DNA of 64,000 nt from CAYOUV01 sp963790075 (GTDB taxonomy: Bacteria; Chloroflexota; Anaerolineae; Anaerolineales; Villigracilaceae): NCBI GenBank assembly GCA_963790075.1, contig CAWBNG010000008.1:1-64000 (forward strand), read 5' to 3'. This document shows, one piece after another, positions 9,537 to 19,442 of this stretch (positions are counted from its first letter, which is position 1; each line of letters starts with the position of its first letter). The notes beneath the pieces were generated by a model. The model was not told the origin of the DNA and ran no database searches. It saw nothing but the letters and a program-made list of their open reading frames with translations. The translations under genes were made by a program, and so were the position numbers.

Positions 9537-11702
9537 CTAAGGTTCCTGTTTGTTTCTATCAATTTCCACCTGTACCGTTTTGGGCTTAAGTGCTGAAGCA
9601 TTGTAAACATTCATTGTTAATGCTAGGCTACAGGTATTACCATGTAAACAATCGTCTAAAACGCGAAACGATAGATCATCACTATTGGACGACCAAATAA
9701 AATTTCCTTCATTTTGATACCAACATCTTCCAAATATAAAGAGTTGTTCACAATTCATATCGGATAGGTTTAGAGCCTGGTTTATATCAAGAGCAGGTAT
9801 GTCAGAAACAGCTTGTTTTTTATTGGGGGAGGCCAAAGAAATACCTGCATAATAACGTTCTTCATCAATCTTATATTGAGGATTAGTCTCAAAGTAGTTC
9901 AAAGTGGGTGAGAATTTTAATTGCATCGCTTCGATTCTGGTATTATTGGGCGGCCATGAATATACATCATTCAAAGTATCGAAATAGGTTAAGACTACCA
10001 CATCTGCCACACCCGATTGCAATACTCGTTCAATATTCTGGTTAAAACGCTCACCGATATTACCTTGTGCAAAGGCAAGAAGTGGTTCGGGCCAGTTCTG
10101 TCGGGCCATCTCTACATTTTTATCCCCTCCGACATTATACGTATAGAATTTACCCATAGAAGCCAAATAATTGATTACAAAATCATTACTAGGCGGAGCA
10201 AAAAAAACGATCTTCCCTTCGCCTATCGTTTTTTTCATGGGTTCAACCAAATCGGTATTTATTTGTGACACTGAATTACGGTCCTTGATAGCAATTGTTA
10301 ATCTTTTTTGCACATCCGGCAAGTTGGAAACGATAAGGAATAAAACCCCAAAAATAGCAAGCACCTTAAGCAAATGGCCATGGGATGATAAGGCCAGGTA
10401 AAATAAAACTGACAGTCCAAATAGACCTACGAACATTAATCCTGACCAACGGTAAGCGGCCCTCATGTTAATAAAACCGGGAATGTTTTCTGATATAAAG
10501 GCACTTCCAGTAGGCATAATCGCGAGGTTTGCAGGCATTGATGAGCCGTTAACCAGAGCAACTCCCTTTGCATCAACTGGTCTTAAGGAATTGAATTTTA
10601 AGGACGGCCCAAGTGAGAAATAAAAACCAAATATTGCGACCAATAACATTGGCAGCGCAAACCGGTTTTTTTTAGATAGAGTAAAGCCTGTTACTCCAAT
10701 AACAATTATAGGTAAAGCGAAAGTAGTTAACCATACTGAGGCATCCCCAAAGAATTGAGCATTGCTGCGTTGCTGGCTTACATGTAATAAATCCCATAAC
10801 CAAGAAACCCCTTTGCTGGGAACCAATAACATAATAATATCCACCCCCCAGCCCCGAAAAAAATTGATTGAAGATTGAGCAAACTCAGAAAAGCCCAAAT
10901 ACTTGGTATAAGCAAAATAGGAAAGTAACGCCGAAAGCAATAAAACTGGCAGAGAATAAAGCAAAGATATTCTTCGAGAAATATCTTTCCTAATAAAAGC
11001 AATAAACCAGATCAATCCTGCAGCCGAAAAAAACATAACGAAAGTATAGCCATCCAAAAAAACCGATATAAAACTTGTGATAATAAAACCGATTATTGGC
11101 AATAGAAAGCGAAACGAAAAATTCCCACGATTTGGCATTTTAGGAAAATATATTATCTTAATACTCATGTAAATATACAACGGCAAAAGGGCAAAACCAA
11201 AGGACAGGAGGCTATATTCTGCGTGCCACCATACCACAGGTAGAGTTAGGTAGATCAAGGAAAGGAAAGATCCTGTAATAAAACTTGAACCGAGAGCCTG
11301 GCATAATTTAATCGCACCCCACAAGGCTAAAGCCAGCCAGACTAAAGACATTAAGGAGTAGGCATCTGCAGCATTCACATGAAACAACCAGATAAAAATG
11401 CTTTGTAAAAAAGCGCCGGCTGATCCAATCGCCATAGGTGCTTTATTGGGCAAACCAAAATTGATTGCCTTCGTCGCCAGAAAACCTGCATTTACAAATG
11501 ATTCTGCAAAACCAGAAACCCAAACTATCTGTAATAAACTTGGAATGGACACAAAGGGGATAGCGCCATACACAACCACGATTGCCAGCAAGGAGAAAAG
11601 GTAAGCAATTAAAAGTTTAATACTTTTTCTCGCGCTTGCACTATCTCTGAAATTAATGGAAATCCTTTGAAACCAATGCCGGCTTTTCTTAGTTTCATTC
11701 AT
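9537..11702 (-). CDS. Large polytopic membrane protein with C-terminal extracytoplasmic domain
   Basis: This 721-residue protein starts with a basic segment and then has about twelve to fourteen hydrophobic helices over residues 27-460. A soluble C-terminal half of about 250 residues follows. The topology is like GT-C glycosyltransferases and YfhO-type membrane proteins, but I do not recognise a diagnostic motif. An early loop reads FVNAGFLATKAINFGLPNKA, and a later loop holds NGSSMPANLAIMPTGSAFIS. It sits between the triple-GT4 gene and the decayed flippase segment in the AT-rich part of the polysaccharide locus. A role in glycan assembly or modification outside the membrane is inference from context and topology only. 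Confidence 0.6.
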   Translation of the reverse strand: MNETKKSRHWFQRISINFRDSASARKSIKLLIAYLFSLLAIVVVYGAIPFVSIPSLLQIVWVSGFAESFVNAGFLATKAINFGLPNKAPMAIGSAGAFLQSIFIWLFHVNAADAYSLMSLVWLALALWGAIKLCQALGSSFITGSFLSLIYLTLPVVWWHAEYSLLSFGFALLPLYIYMSIKIIYFPKMPNRGNFSFRFLLPIIGFIITSFISVFLDGYTFVMFFSAAGLIWFIAFIRKDISRRISLLYSLPVLLLSALLSYFAYTKYLGFSEFAQSSINFFRGWGVDIIMLLVPSKGVSWLWDLLHVSQQRSNAQFFGDASVWLTTFALPIIVIGVTGFTLSKKNRFALPMLLVAIFGFYFSLGPSLKFNSLRPVDAKGVALVNGSSMPANLAIMPTGSAFISENIPGFINMRAAYRWSGLMFVGLFGLSVLFYLALSSHGHLLKVLAIFGVLFLIVSNLPDVQKRLTIAIKDRNSVSQINTDLVEPMKKTIGEGKIVFFAPPSNDFVINYLASMGKFYTYNVGGDKNVEMARQNWPEPLLAFAQGNIGERFNQNIERVLQSGVADVVVLTYFDTLNDVYSWPPNNTRIEAMQLKFSPTLNYFETNPQYKIDEERYYAGISLASPNKKQAVSDIPALDINQALNLSDMNCEQLFIFGRCWYQNEGNFIWSSNSDDLSFRVLDDCLHGNTCSLALTMNVYNASALKPKTVQVEIDRNKQEP

Positions 11703-11860
11703 ATATGCTCCAAAATCTTTTGTGCTCTACTTTTTATATTGCAAGCATGCTTACTGATATTCGGATTTCGAATCCAAAGTTATATCATGTTTGTATTATT
11801 AAACTTTGAGAATATTCCTGACCAACTTTGATACAAAAATATCTCATTACTTGATGAAAG

Positions 11861-14800
11861 CTAATCATTACACTTTTCATTAACAATATCTAGCAGCCAT
11901 AATGCGCTTTCTTTCCAGGACAGGACTTTAATCTTTTTTGCCAGGTCCAATCTTTGATCCGCCGATAACCCTGCCACAAACCTTATGGCGTCTACAAGAG
12001 ACGCCTGGGAGTTTGTTGAGAAATAAATCGTCCCTTCCCCTCCTATTTCGTGGAATACGGGGATGTCACTAACCAGAGTGGGAATATTATGCTTTGCAGC
12101 TTCAACGATCGGCAAGCCAAACCCTTCTGCAATGGATGCGGCAATTAATGCGGTTGCTTTCGAAAACAGGATTTCCAGCTCAGCATCAGTAGGATTTTCA
12201 AAAAAGAAGAATTTCTTATTCAACATCGAATGGTTGCGAATGCGCGCTTCCAGTTCAGATATGTTCCACCCAATCTTACCGGCAAATACCAGCACGCTCG
12301 CATCACCCTGCTGCCACAAGGATTCAAATGCATCCAATACAAACCCGAACCCTTTTCGAGGTTCAATGGTGCTAATGCTCAAAAACAAATGAGAAGACAG
12401 GGCACGAACAAAGTTCCCTACCTCTGGGCGTACGGATAACTCATTGGAAATAATTGGGATATCTGCTCCGAGGTGGAAAAAATTGATATCCAAATTCCGT
12501 CCCATCCCGATCTTATTTTCATTTCTGTAACTCGCCACATCTTTGGCAACCGTTTCGGAAATGCATACGATTTTATCGCTTTCATTAAATACAGAGCGTA
12601 GCCAGGGAGGGAATAATCCTGGCGTATATTTGTCACAGAATTGAGGGAAACGTATGGGAATCAAATCGTAAATCATTGTTACGATTTTTCCACCTGCTTT
12701 GCGAACTTGTTCAAATATTGGAAGATATAAACGATATATCGCCCAAGATGCATCCAACATAATCAAGGTATCTCCCGGAGAAATTGATATGAGCTTGTCT
12801 TCTCCCAAGCTTCCCGCGGGCAAATCCAGGTTTGTCTCAACAAAACTATTTGCACGGTAGAGAGAGTTATTTGACATTGACAGATGAACAATTTCAATCA
12901 ATAAGGATGGATCCGTAATTTTCAACCACTCCACGACAACCCTTTTTACAACCCTTTGTATACCGGTTCTAATATCATTATTCGCGGTTTCACTAACATC
13001 CACCAAGATGCGTGGACGGTTGCGTAATCCAAAATTTTTTGCCGCGTGCGTGGCCTGTGATTTTACAAGGCCAGCCGGAAATCCCGGTTCTTCCAATGCA
13101 ACCATTGCGGGTCTTAAAATGACCCGGCTATCTTCTTCAATTGCGCGCTCAATGACCTCAGCGTATGCAGCTGCCGTAGCCTTGGGGCTATGATTTGCAG
13201 AAATTGTATTTCGAGCATTCCGCCCTTTGTCCAACCTGTAAACATCATCCGCCTGGAGCCTGGCCATCTGTTGGCTAAGTTCTTTCACTTCTACAGGATC
13301 CGCAATTCTGACCACGTCCTCGGTCCTATAATCATTGAGAGTACCGTTGGCATTTACGATCACCGGCAAACCATATGCCATGCAATCCAAAACGGCTCTT
13401 GAAGTCTCACCGCGTGAGTTTTTGCGCAATTGGATTGCCGCATTTGCTGCGAGTAGATAATCGCGAAAATTTTCGTCACTGACGAACCCGGTAATTTGTA
13501 CCTTATCTTTCAGGTTTAGATCATGCAATAATCCTGCTAATTTAGACTGGTAACCAGGATCGGCAAAATCTCCCACAAAGATCAACTTGCAGTCTTTATC
13601 AAACGATTGTTGTGCCAAAAGGAAAGCTTCAATCGTGCTGTCATTAAACTTTATTGGTCCCAAAAAACCAAACGAACAAAACACAAAGGTATCGGGGTTT
13701 AATCCGAGCCGACGGCGTGCCGATTTCTGTTCCTTTTCACTGACTGCTCGTTCGACATTATGCATTTGAGAAATGATATTCAGCCTCGGCTGCCAGCCGG
13801 TAAAGTAGAATTTATCAAGAAGCTGTTTTTGAAAAGGGGAGTGGACGATCAGTTCGTTCGTCTGTCGTAAGACCTGCCAATTTATTGGCCAATCCCAAAC
13901 TGCCTGGATGCCTTTGGCCTGAAAATCGATCAGGCCTTTTAATCCATGGCTATAATCAACTTCATGCAAAAAAGCATTATTCGGAGAGTACAAATTGTCT
14001 ACTAAACCGCTTAGATAAAAATCATGCAGCACAACTACACCAGGAAACTGTCGCTCCAACTCAAACATATGAGCATGAAACATACTATTCCCATAGTGGT
14101 AAACCACGGTTGCAAACTCATCGCGTCGGTCTAAAAGTTCAGACCAAGGGTGGGTAGGAAAGTGCTTCAAACGCTCATTGTTTTTTAAATCCAATCCCGG
14201 TTCTACAAATAAATCAATTTCAAAATACTTGGACAGGTAAGGTAATAGTTCAGCACTATATTCCGAAATCCCTGATTGCTGTGGAGGCAATGGCGATACA
14301 TACGCAACACGCGGAAGAGATGTTTTTGCCTTCACATTGGCAAAAACTTTCGGCCTCTGAGAATCTTTCTGTGTATTCTCCATGGCCTGCCATGCGAGCC
14401 TGGCCGATTTCTCCCAGGAGAACTGTTTGGCTCTTTCGACCCCATATCGGGAAAGATCTTCCCGAAAAATTGTATCAGTTAACACTTGGGCAAGGGCTGC
14501 TTCGATGCTTTTGGGGATATCGGCATCAAAGAGCATGTCTGCCCGCCCCACCATTTCCAGGAGAAAAGAATTATTGGCAACCAACACAGGCGCACTGCAA
14601 GCCATGGCTTCCAACACTGATAACCCTGGGCTCTTATCAATTGAAGGAAAGATGTAAACTGTGCAAAGATTATAAAGCTTCACCCGTTCGTCATCAGAAG
14701 AATTCGAGATTACGACCAAGTCATCATCACGAAATCCCAAGGATCGAGCTTGCTTGAGAATTTCTGTTTTGTCGTTAACATCATTAATAACAATTTGGAA

Positions 14801-15580
14801 ACTTTCGGATTGCTGTTTCGGCAGGCGGGCAAAGGCCTGCAATATGTTTTCAACTCCCGATTGGAAATCATTGACAGCCTGGCAAAAGACAAATGGCCGG
14901 GTAATCCCCAGTCGATGCAGAATTTCGATTTTCTCATTCTCCAAAAAATCCAGTCGTCGGAATTGAGGGGGAGCAGCACCAGAGATATTAACGACACGTT
15001 CCGACTGCAAATCTAAAGTATTAATGGCATCTTGTCGCGTGGTTTCCGATGTTGTCAGCAATAGATCGAAATTCCTAAGCGAGTTGATACGTTGTAGATA
15101 CCATTCCTTATATAAGAGATTGGAGTCCAAATCTTGACCATGATATACAAGGAGATTCAAATCATGAAGAATGACAGCTTGCTTATAAATTAAACTGGTG
15201 GCTTGGGGGATTGGGACAACCGCCCCAGGCACATCCCACCCCTCAAACAGGCTGGGGGTCAATACCAGATCAGGTGAAACTGCCACACGAGCCTGGCTGA
15301 TAAGAGCAGCAGCCAGTTGAGTGTATCTATCATCCTGTATGGAAGCAACCTCTGGAATTTGTTCATGGAAATATGGCAGGAAACTTCCGGCAGGTAATTG
15401 GCGAATAAAGTCCTGCCGCAATTCTTCAAACCCTTCTGGAAAGAGGGGATCGGCCATGCAAACCACCTGACTATCGCCGCGTTCCCTGGCCAAAGAGCGG
15501 GTCAGTTCAAGTGTATACCGCCCAACCCCACGATTCCGCGAAGATGTTTGGCATGCTATTAAGTCCACTAAAAGTTTCAT
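11861..15580 (-). CDS. Multi-domain glycosyltransferase with three GT4-like modules
   Basis: This 1239-residue protein is about three times a normal GT4 enzyme. Module 1 (about residues 1-400) starts MKLLVDLIACQTSSRNRGVGRYTLEL and carries the donor-binding segment FPSIDKSPGLSVLEAMA near 310-327. Module 2 (about 410-810) starts RVAYVSPLPPQQSGISEYSA and has NSRGETSRAVLDCMAYGLPV near 715-735. Module 3 (about 850-1239) starts RPRILVDVSETANNDIRTGI and has AASIAEGFGLPIVEAAKHN near 1145-1165 with the E-x7-E pattern. Only module 3 shows the full E-x7-E signature; modules 1 and 2 are variants. It likely adds several sugars in series on the cytoplasmic side. It lies 10 bases downstream of the methyltransferase/coiled-coil gene, so the two are cotranscribed. 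The GT4 assignment is firm; donors and linkages are unknown. Confidence 0.85.
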   Translation of the reverse strand: MKLLVDLIACQTSSRNRGVGRYTLELTRSLARERGDSQVVCMADPLFPEGFEELRQDFIRQLPAGSFLPYFHEQIPEVASIQDDRYTQLAAALISQARVAVSPDLVLTPSLFEGWDVPGAVVPIPQATSLIYKQAVILHDLNLLVYHGQDLDSNLLYKEWYLQRINSLRNFDLLLTTSETTRQDAINTLDLQSERVVNISGAAPPQFRRLDFLENEKIEILHRLGITRPFVFCQAVNDFQSGVENILQAFARLPKQQSESFQIVINDVNDKTEILKQARSLGFRDDDLVVISNSSDDERVKLYNLCTVYIFPSIDKSPGLSVLEAMACSAPVLVANNSFLLEMVGRADMLFDADIPKSIEAALAQVLTDTIFREDLSRYGVERAKQFSWEKSARLAWQAMENTQKDSQRPKVFANVKAKTSLPRVAYVSPLPPQQSGISEYSAELLPYLSKYFEIDLFVEPGLDLKNNERLKHFPTHPWSELLDRRDEFATVVYHYGNSMFHAHMFELERQFPGVVVLHDFYLSGLVDNLYSPNNAFLHEVDYSHGLKGLIDFQAKGIQAVWDWPINWQVLRQTNELIVHSPFQKQLLDKFYFTGWQPRLNIISQMHNVERAVSEKEQKSARRRLGLNPDTFVFCSFGFLGPIKFNDSTIEAFLLAQQSFDKDCKLIFVGDFADPGYQSKLAGLLHDLNLKDKVQITGFVSDENFRDYLLAANAAIQLRKNSRGETSRAVLDCMAYGLPVIVNANGTLNDYRTEDVVRIADPVEVKELSQQMARLQADDVYRLDKGRNARNTISANHSPKATAAAYAEVIERAIEEDSRVILRPAMVALEEPGFPAGLVKSQATHAAKNFGLRNRPRILVDVSETANNDIRTGIQRVVKRVVVEWLKITDPSLLIEIVHLSMSNNSLYRANSFVETNLDLPAGSLGEDKLISISPGDTLIMLDASWAIYRLYLPIFEQVRKAGGKIVTMIYDLIPIRFPQFCDKYTPGLFPPWLRSVFNESDKIVCISETVAKDVASYRNENKIGMGRNLDINFFHLGADIPIISNELSVRPEVGNFVRALSSHLFLSISTIEPRKGFGFVLDAFESLWQQGDASVLVFAGKIGWNISELEARIRNHSMLNKKFFFFENPTDAELEILFSKATALIAASIAEGFGLPIVEAAKHNIPTLVSDIPVFHEIGGEGTIYFSTNSQASLVDAIRFVAGLSADQRLDLAKKIKVLSWKESALWLLDIVNEKCND

Positions 15581-15590
15581 TTATCCCCCT

Positions 15591-17003
15591 TTAAGAATTT
15601 TTTCTCTTTTCAATCTCGCGCTTGAACAAATCCAGAAAATACTGTTCATCTTCTGATATTGGCCGATCCAAAGAAACAGGCGGTATTTGCTCAGGCTTCA
15701 CACGGTTTGTACCGTTTATCCAATTGGATACATTCATCCAAAGCCGTGGAAAACGGCGCTTAAACCTATCCACCATAATGGCAACCCAAGGAATTTTACG
15801 TAGAAAATTTGCTGCCCTGCGCAGGTTTTTTTTCTCTTTTACCTTCGAACCGAAAGCCGGAGCTGACGCAGGCCGGTTCCTCGGGTGTATCAATCCATCT
15901 CTCCAGACACGGGCGGTGTTCATGACAGCACGCAGGGGGGCTGTAATCCTAAACGAGCGGCTATGGTAGACTTGATCCAATTCAGCTAAAACCCGTTCCC
16001 GATGCGCCCAGACTTCGTCTAACTGCGTCCGAATTCGTTCTCGATCTGTCTGTACATCGCCCAATTCACCCCTCAGTCTATCTCGCTCAATCCGCACGTT
16101 ATCGAGATCAGCTTGTACTTCGTCCAACTCGGCCTGCAGTCTGTCTCGTTCGGCTCGCCTATTGTCGAGCTCGACCTCTTTGGCGTTCAACGCCGCTTCC
16201 ATTTCGTTTGTTTTCTGGGTTAGTTCACTTTTTACAGCATCCATTTCGTTTTCAAAACGAACTATTGAGTTATTCAAAATAGTCAGGCCATCAACCTGTT
16301 CCGAATTTGACCTGTCAAGAGCATAGAAAATTTCCATATGTGGATCAGGCCGTTTTTGAGCCACAAGTCCATAATCAGGATTGGCAGAGAGTGCCCATAA
16401 TACATAACGAGAAATAGGTTCATTATTTCCGGGTGCTTCGGGCCCGTTCAAGCGCATGATAACTGATTTTAAAAATCCACAATCCTTTGCAACAAATTGC
16501 ATCAAATCTGGGGGCAAAGGATTTCGATGAGTAGGATCCAAGTAAAAACTTGATGCCCTTACAATATCATTCTCTGGATTTGGGGTCTCAAGAATCAGCA
16601 TACCACCAGGAAGTAACGTTCTATGTGCTTCTCTTACCAGTTCTAATAACAACTCAAAGGGGAGATGTTCGGCAATATGAAATCCAGAAACGACAGAAAC
16701 AGAATTTTCCTCTAGAGACCGTAGATGCTCAATAGCATCAGCTTTCAAAGCCGGTAAACCAAGTGACTGACACATCTCAACCATACTTATATTTGTATCG
16801 ATACCTTGTACACGCCAACCATTTTCTTGCAGTAATTCAATCCACTCCCCACGGCCACAACCCAGATCGACAATGACACCATTTGGATAGATAGCTTTTA
16901 ATGGTTCGATAATAGGCAAGTATGCTGAAACGCGTTGTTTAATTACAGACCGAGGTCCGCGAAACTCGTCCTCGAAACGAAGATAAAAATCATCATTGAT
17001 CAT
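15591..17003 (-). CDS. SAM methyltransferase with long coiled coil (WbdD-like architecture)
   Basis: This 470-residue protein has an N-terminal class I methyltransferase domain. Motif I is VIVDLGCGRGEWIELL near residue 44, followed by VQGIDTNISMVEMC and SGFHIAEHLPFELLLELV. A coiled coil of about 110 residues follows (about 235-345), with a 14-residue period visible as RDRLRGELGDVQTD, RERIRTQLDEVWAH, RERVLAELDQVYHS. Next comes the SRSFRITAPLRAV motif often seen after such coils in glycan-assembly proteins, and a basic C-terminal region. In E. coli O8/O9a the WbdD protein uses a methyltransferase/kinase plus a coiled coil to cap chains and set length. No kinase domain is visible here, so a capping or scaffold role is inference. 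It lies directly upstream of the triple-GT4 gene. Confidence 0.8.
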   Translation of the reverse strand: MINDDFYLRFEDEFRGPRSVIKQRVSAYLPIIEPLKAIYPNGVIVDLGCGRGEWIELLQENGWRVQGIDTNISMVEMCQSLGLPALKADAIEHLRSLEENSVSVVSGFHIAEHLPFELLLELVREAHRTLLPGGMLILETPNPENDIVRASSFYLDPTHRNPLPPDLMQFVAKDCGFLKSVIMRLNGPEAPGNNEPISRYVLWALSANPDYGLVAQKRPDPHMEIFYALDRSNSEQVDGLTILNNSIVRFENEMDAVKSELTQKTNEMEAALNAKEVELDNRRAERDRLQAELDEVQADLDNVRIERDRLRGELGDVQTDRERIRTQLDEVWAHRERVLAELDQVYHSRSFRITAPLRAVMNTARVWRDGLIHPRNRPASAPAFGSKVKEKKNLRRAANFLRKIPWVAIMVDRFKRRFPRLWMNVSNWINGTNRVKPEQIPPVSLDRPISEDEQYFLDLFKREIEKRKNS

Positions 17004-17230
17004 TTATTCACCCATTGATGTGAAAATACTCCCTTATGCTTTTAACTTTCCCAAAATTATATCTCCGTTGTTTTTGGCAATAGAAGTAAATATTAGATCA
17101 GGCTCTTATTGCTCCTTACATAAATTTCTCAACCGAATCGGCTAAAAAGCAAGGAAAAACGAAGATCCTGGTTCAAAAATTTACGTAATACCTTGCAACA
17201 ATAGGAAAACGGTGTAGCTATCTCTCATGA

Positions 17231-18551
17231 TCATCCGCTAATGTCATCCAACCTTCTTTTCATAATATCTCCAATTTTCTCTGGCGAAAAATCGCGAAGA
17301 ATAGTAGCTTTTGCGTTTACAGAAATTTTATTATAAAAGCCACGATCGGAGGTCAGTTTTTTCATTAAAATAAGCCGCATGATCAATATCGGGATCAGCC
17401 CAAATTTGGCCAGGCAAGTACGGTCCGTTCTTTTCGGTTACCGGGACAAGTTTGTAGTCGACCCCACAGGAATTATCCGCGGTCATCAGATCCAAATTAC
17501 CAGACCAGCGGGTCATGATCACCGGCTTCCCCAGGCTCATGGCTTCAGCCGGGACCAAGCCAAAGCCTTCCGACCGATGCAGCGAGACATACACATCCAC
17601 AAGATTTATCAATGCATTCATTCTTGATCTATCGAGAATCTCCTCTATAAAATAGCAATTTGAATAATCTTGCAGCTCTTCCCGCAGCCGCTTAATTTCA
17701 TCTGGGTTCTCTCGAGCGTTACTAATCTTAATGACCAACCCTACGGTTGAGTCGTTTTTTGGAAAAGCCCGCCTGAATGCTTCTACCGCGCCGAGTGGGT
17801 TCTTACGCGCCTGAGTACTCAAAACGTCATAGGCGCACAAAAAAAGAAAACGGTCAGCGGGTAAGTTGAAATCTGATCTTTGCAGGCGGGAATCATATTC
17901 CGTATGGATGCAGGGGGAAATCTTAACCACCGGCACTGATGACTTGGCAGAAACGCTATCCAGAACAAACTGACTGGCGACCCACACCTCGTCTACCAAG
18001 TCAAAAGCAAAACGCCACCCTTCAGGAAAATCGGGCAACTCCCAATACCAAACACCAATGTTATAGCGGTCAGTTAAATCGTTTTTTTTAAAGGTCTCCC
18101 AAAGATAAGGAAGTTCAGGCGGATTGATATGAAAAAGATTGGTATTGAACCGGAATTCCCCCTCAAGCTGCGAATCGGGTAAGGCTTCGGTTAATTGATG
18201 AGCAGGGATGCCAATTTTATAATCAATAATGGAACAAGGGATTCTCACAGCCTTTAAAGCAAGGAGGCTGCTACGGGCAGCTTCGCCAATTCCTTTGGCG
18301 GTTCGTAAATATCCGACAAGGTTCACGCCGCTAGGAAAGCCCTTGGAATCTCGGATCCATGGATGTTTTTCTCGAGCATTGTGCCATTCTGAAACAAGGT
18401 CCTTATTAATACTTCTCTGGATTATCTGTAGAGGATAAGAGGATTTTATCAAAAGCCAATAGTCTTCTCGTATCCATTTTTTAACAATAGTTTTTCCACC
18501 TTTTAGTACTCTATAAAATAGCCCTAAAATTATTTGATGCAGGTTGGTCAT
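17231..18551 (-). pseudogene. GT4 glycosyltransferase, frameshifted near its C-terminus
   Basis: The main frame runs from ATG 18551 to a stop at 17331 and ends abruptly as AAYFNEKTDLRSWLL. In the next frame the sequence continues as MKKLTSDRGFYNKISVNAKA, then ILRDFSPEKIGDIMKRR, to a TGA at 17231. This is the expected C-terminal helix region of GT4 enzymes. One extra A near 17361-17370 explains the break. The body has a short N-terminal extension, GVNLVGYLRTAKGIGEAARS, and the donor-site motif YVSLHRSEGFGLVPAEAMSL with E-x7-E. It is preceded by the rhamnose genes at a 25-base gap, and so is probably a rhamnosyl- or other sugar transferase of the locus. The upstream TTG at 18560 is less likely as start. 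Confidence 0.75.
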
Positions 18552-18575
18552 GAAAATCAAAGGCCTCTTTGATAG

Positions 18576-19442
18576 TTACCTTGCCATTGCAAGATAGAGC
18601 ATTTCTTTCCAATCAGGTGATTGGAATCCATAGGTTAAAAAAATTTTTTCACAGTCCATGGCTGAAAAGAGCGGTCGGCGTGCTGATGTTGGAAATTCGC
18701 TGGTCAAAGCAGGTAAGATTTCTTTGCAGACTTGATCTTTCTGATGAGGATCGAGTTCCAGTATTTTAAGCGCCCATTCCAGACGGCTGGCGTAGCCAGC
18801 GCCGGCCAGGTGGTACAACCCTTTGCGTTCTTCGATATATTTCACACCGCGCGCCAAAACCAAGCCCGTGCATTCGGCCAGCATGCGCGCCCAGGTGGGG
18901 TTGGAGATCTGGTCTTCCACGATCCGCAGCCTCTCCTGCGTGCGCGCCCAGCCCAACACCTTGGTGACGAAGCTGTCGCGGCGCAGGGAATAGACCCAGG
19001 CGGTGCGCAGGATCAGGTAAGCGCCATCTACGGACTGGACCGCCCGTTCTCCGGCCAGTTTGCTCTGCCCATACACATTGAGCGGGTTAGGCTGGTCGGT
19101 CTCGACGTAGGGCGCGCCTTTGGTACCGTCGAAGACGTAATCGGTCGAATAATGAATCAGGAGCGCGCCGAGGCGTTTGGCTTCTTCGGCCATGACCCCC
19201 GGGCTGGCGGCATTGATCGCAAAGGCCAGCTCGCGCTCGCTTTCGGCCTGGTCCACGGCGGTATAGGCCGCGGCGTTGACGATCACCTGCGGCCTGGCTG
19301 TGCGAATGACCTCCCGCAGGCTTTCCGGTTTCGCCAGGTCGATCTGCGGGTAATCCAGCGACTGCAACTCACCCAGCGGGGACAGGCAGCGCTGCAGCTC
19401 CCAACCGAGCTGCCCGTTTTTGCCGATCAATAAAATCCGCAT
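18576..19442 (-). CDS. rfbD: dTDP-4-dehydrorhamnose reductase
   Basis: This 288-residue SDR-family enzyme catalyses the last step of dTDP-L-rhamnose synthesis, the NAD(P)H-dependent reduction of dTDP-4-dehydro-L-rhamnose. The N-terminus MRILLIGKNGQLGWELQRCL contains the GxxGQLG nucleotide-binding loop. VIVNAAAYTAVDQAE is a strongly conserved RfbD segment, and HYSTDYVFDGTKGAPYVE and NVYGQSKLAGERAV hold the catalytic Tyr-x3-Lys (Y-G-Q-S-K). Its length is normal. Its ATG shares one base with the rfbA stop (TGATG), so the two are translationally coupled. The order rfbC-rfbB-rfbA-rfbD in one operon gives the whole pathway from glucose-1-phosphate. Confidence 0.95.
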   Translation of the reverse strand: MRILLIGKNGQLGWELQRCLSPLGELQSLDYPQIDLAKPESLREVIRTARPQVIVNAAAYTAVDQAESERELAFAINAASPGVMAEEAKRLGALLIHYSTDYVFDGTKGAPYVETDQPNPLNVYGQSKLAGERAVQSVDGAYLILRTAWVYSLRRDSFVTKVLGWARTQERLRIVEDQISNPTWARMLAECTGLVLARGVKYIEERKGLYHLAGAGYASRLEWALKILELDPHQKDQVCKEILPALTSEFPTSARRPLFSAMDCEKIFLTYGFQSPDWKEMLYLAMAR

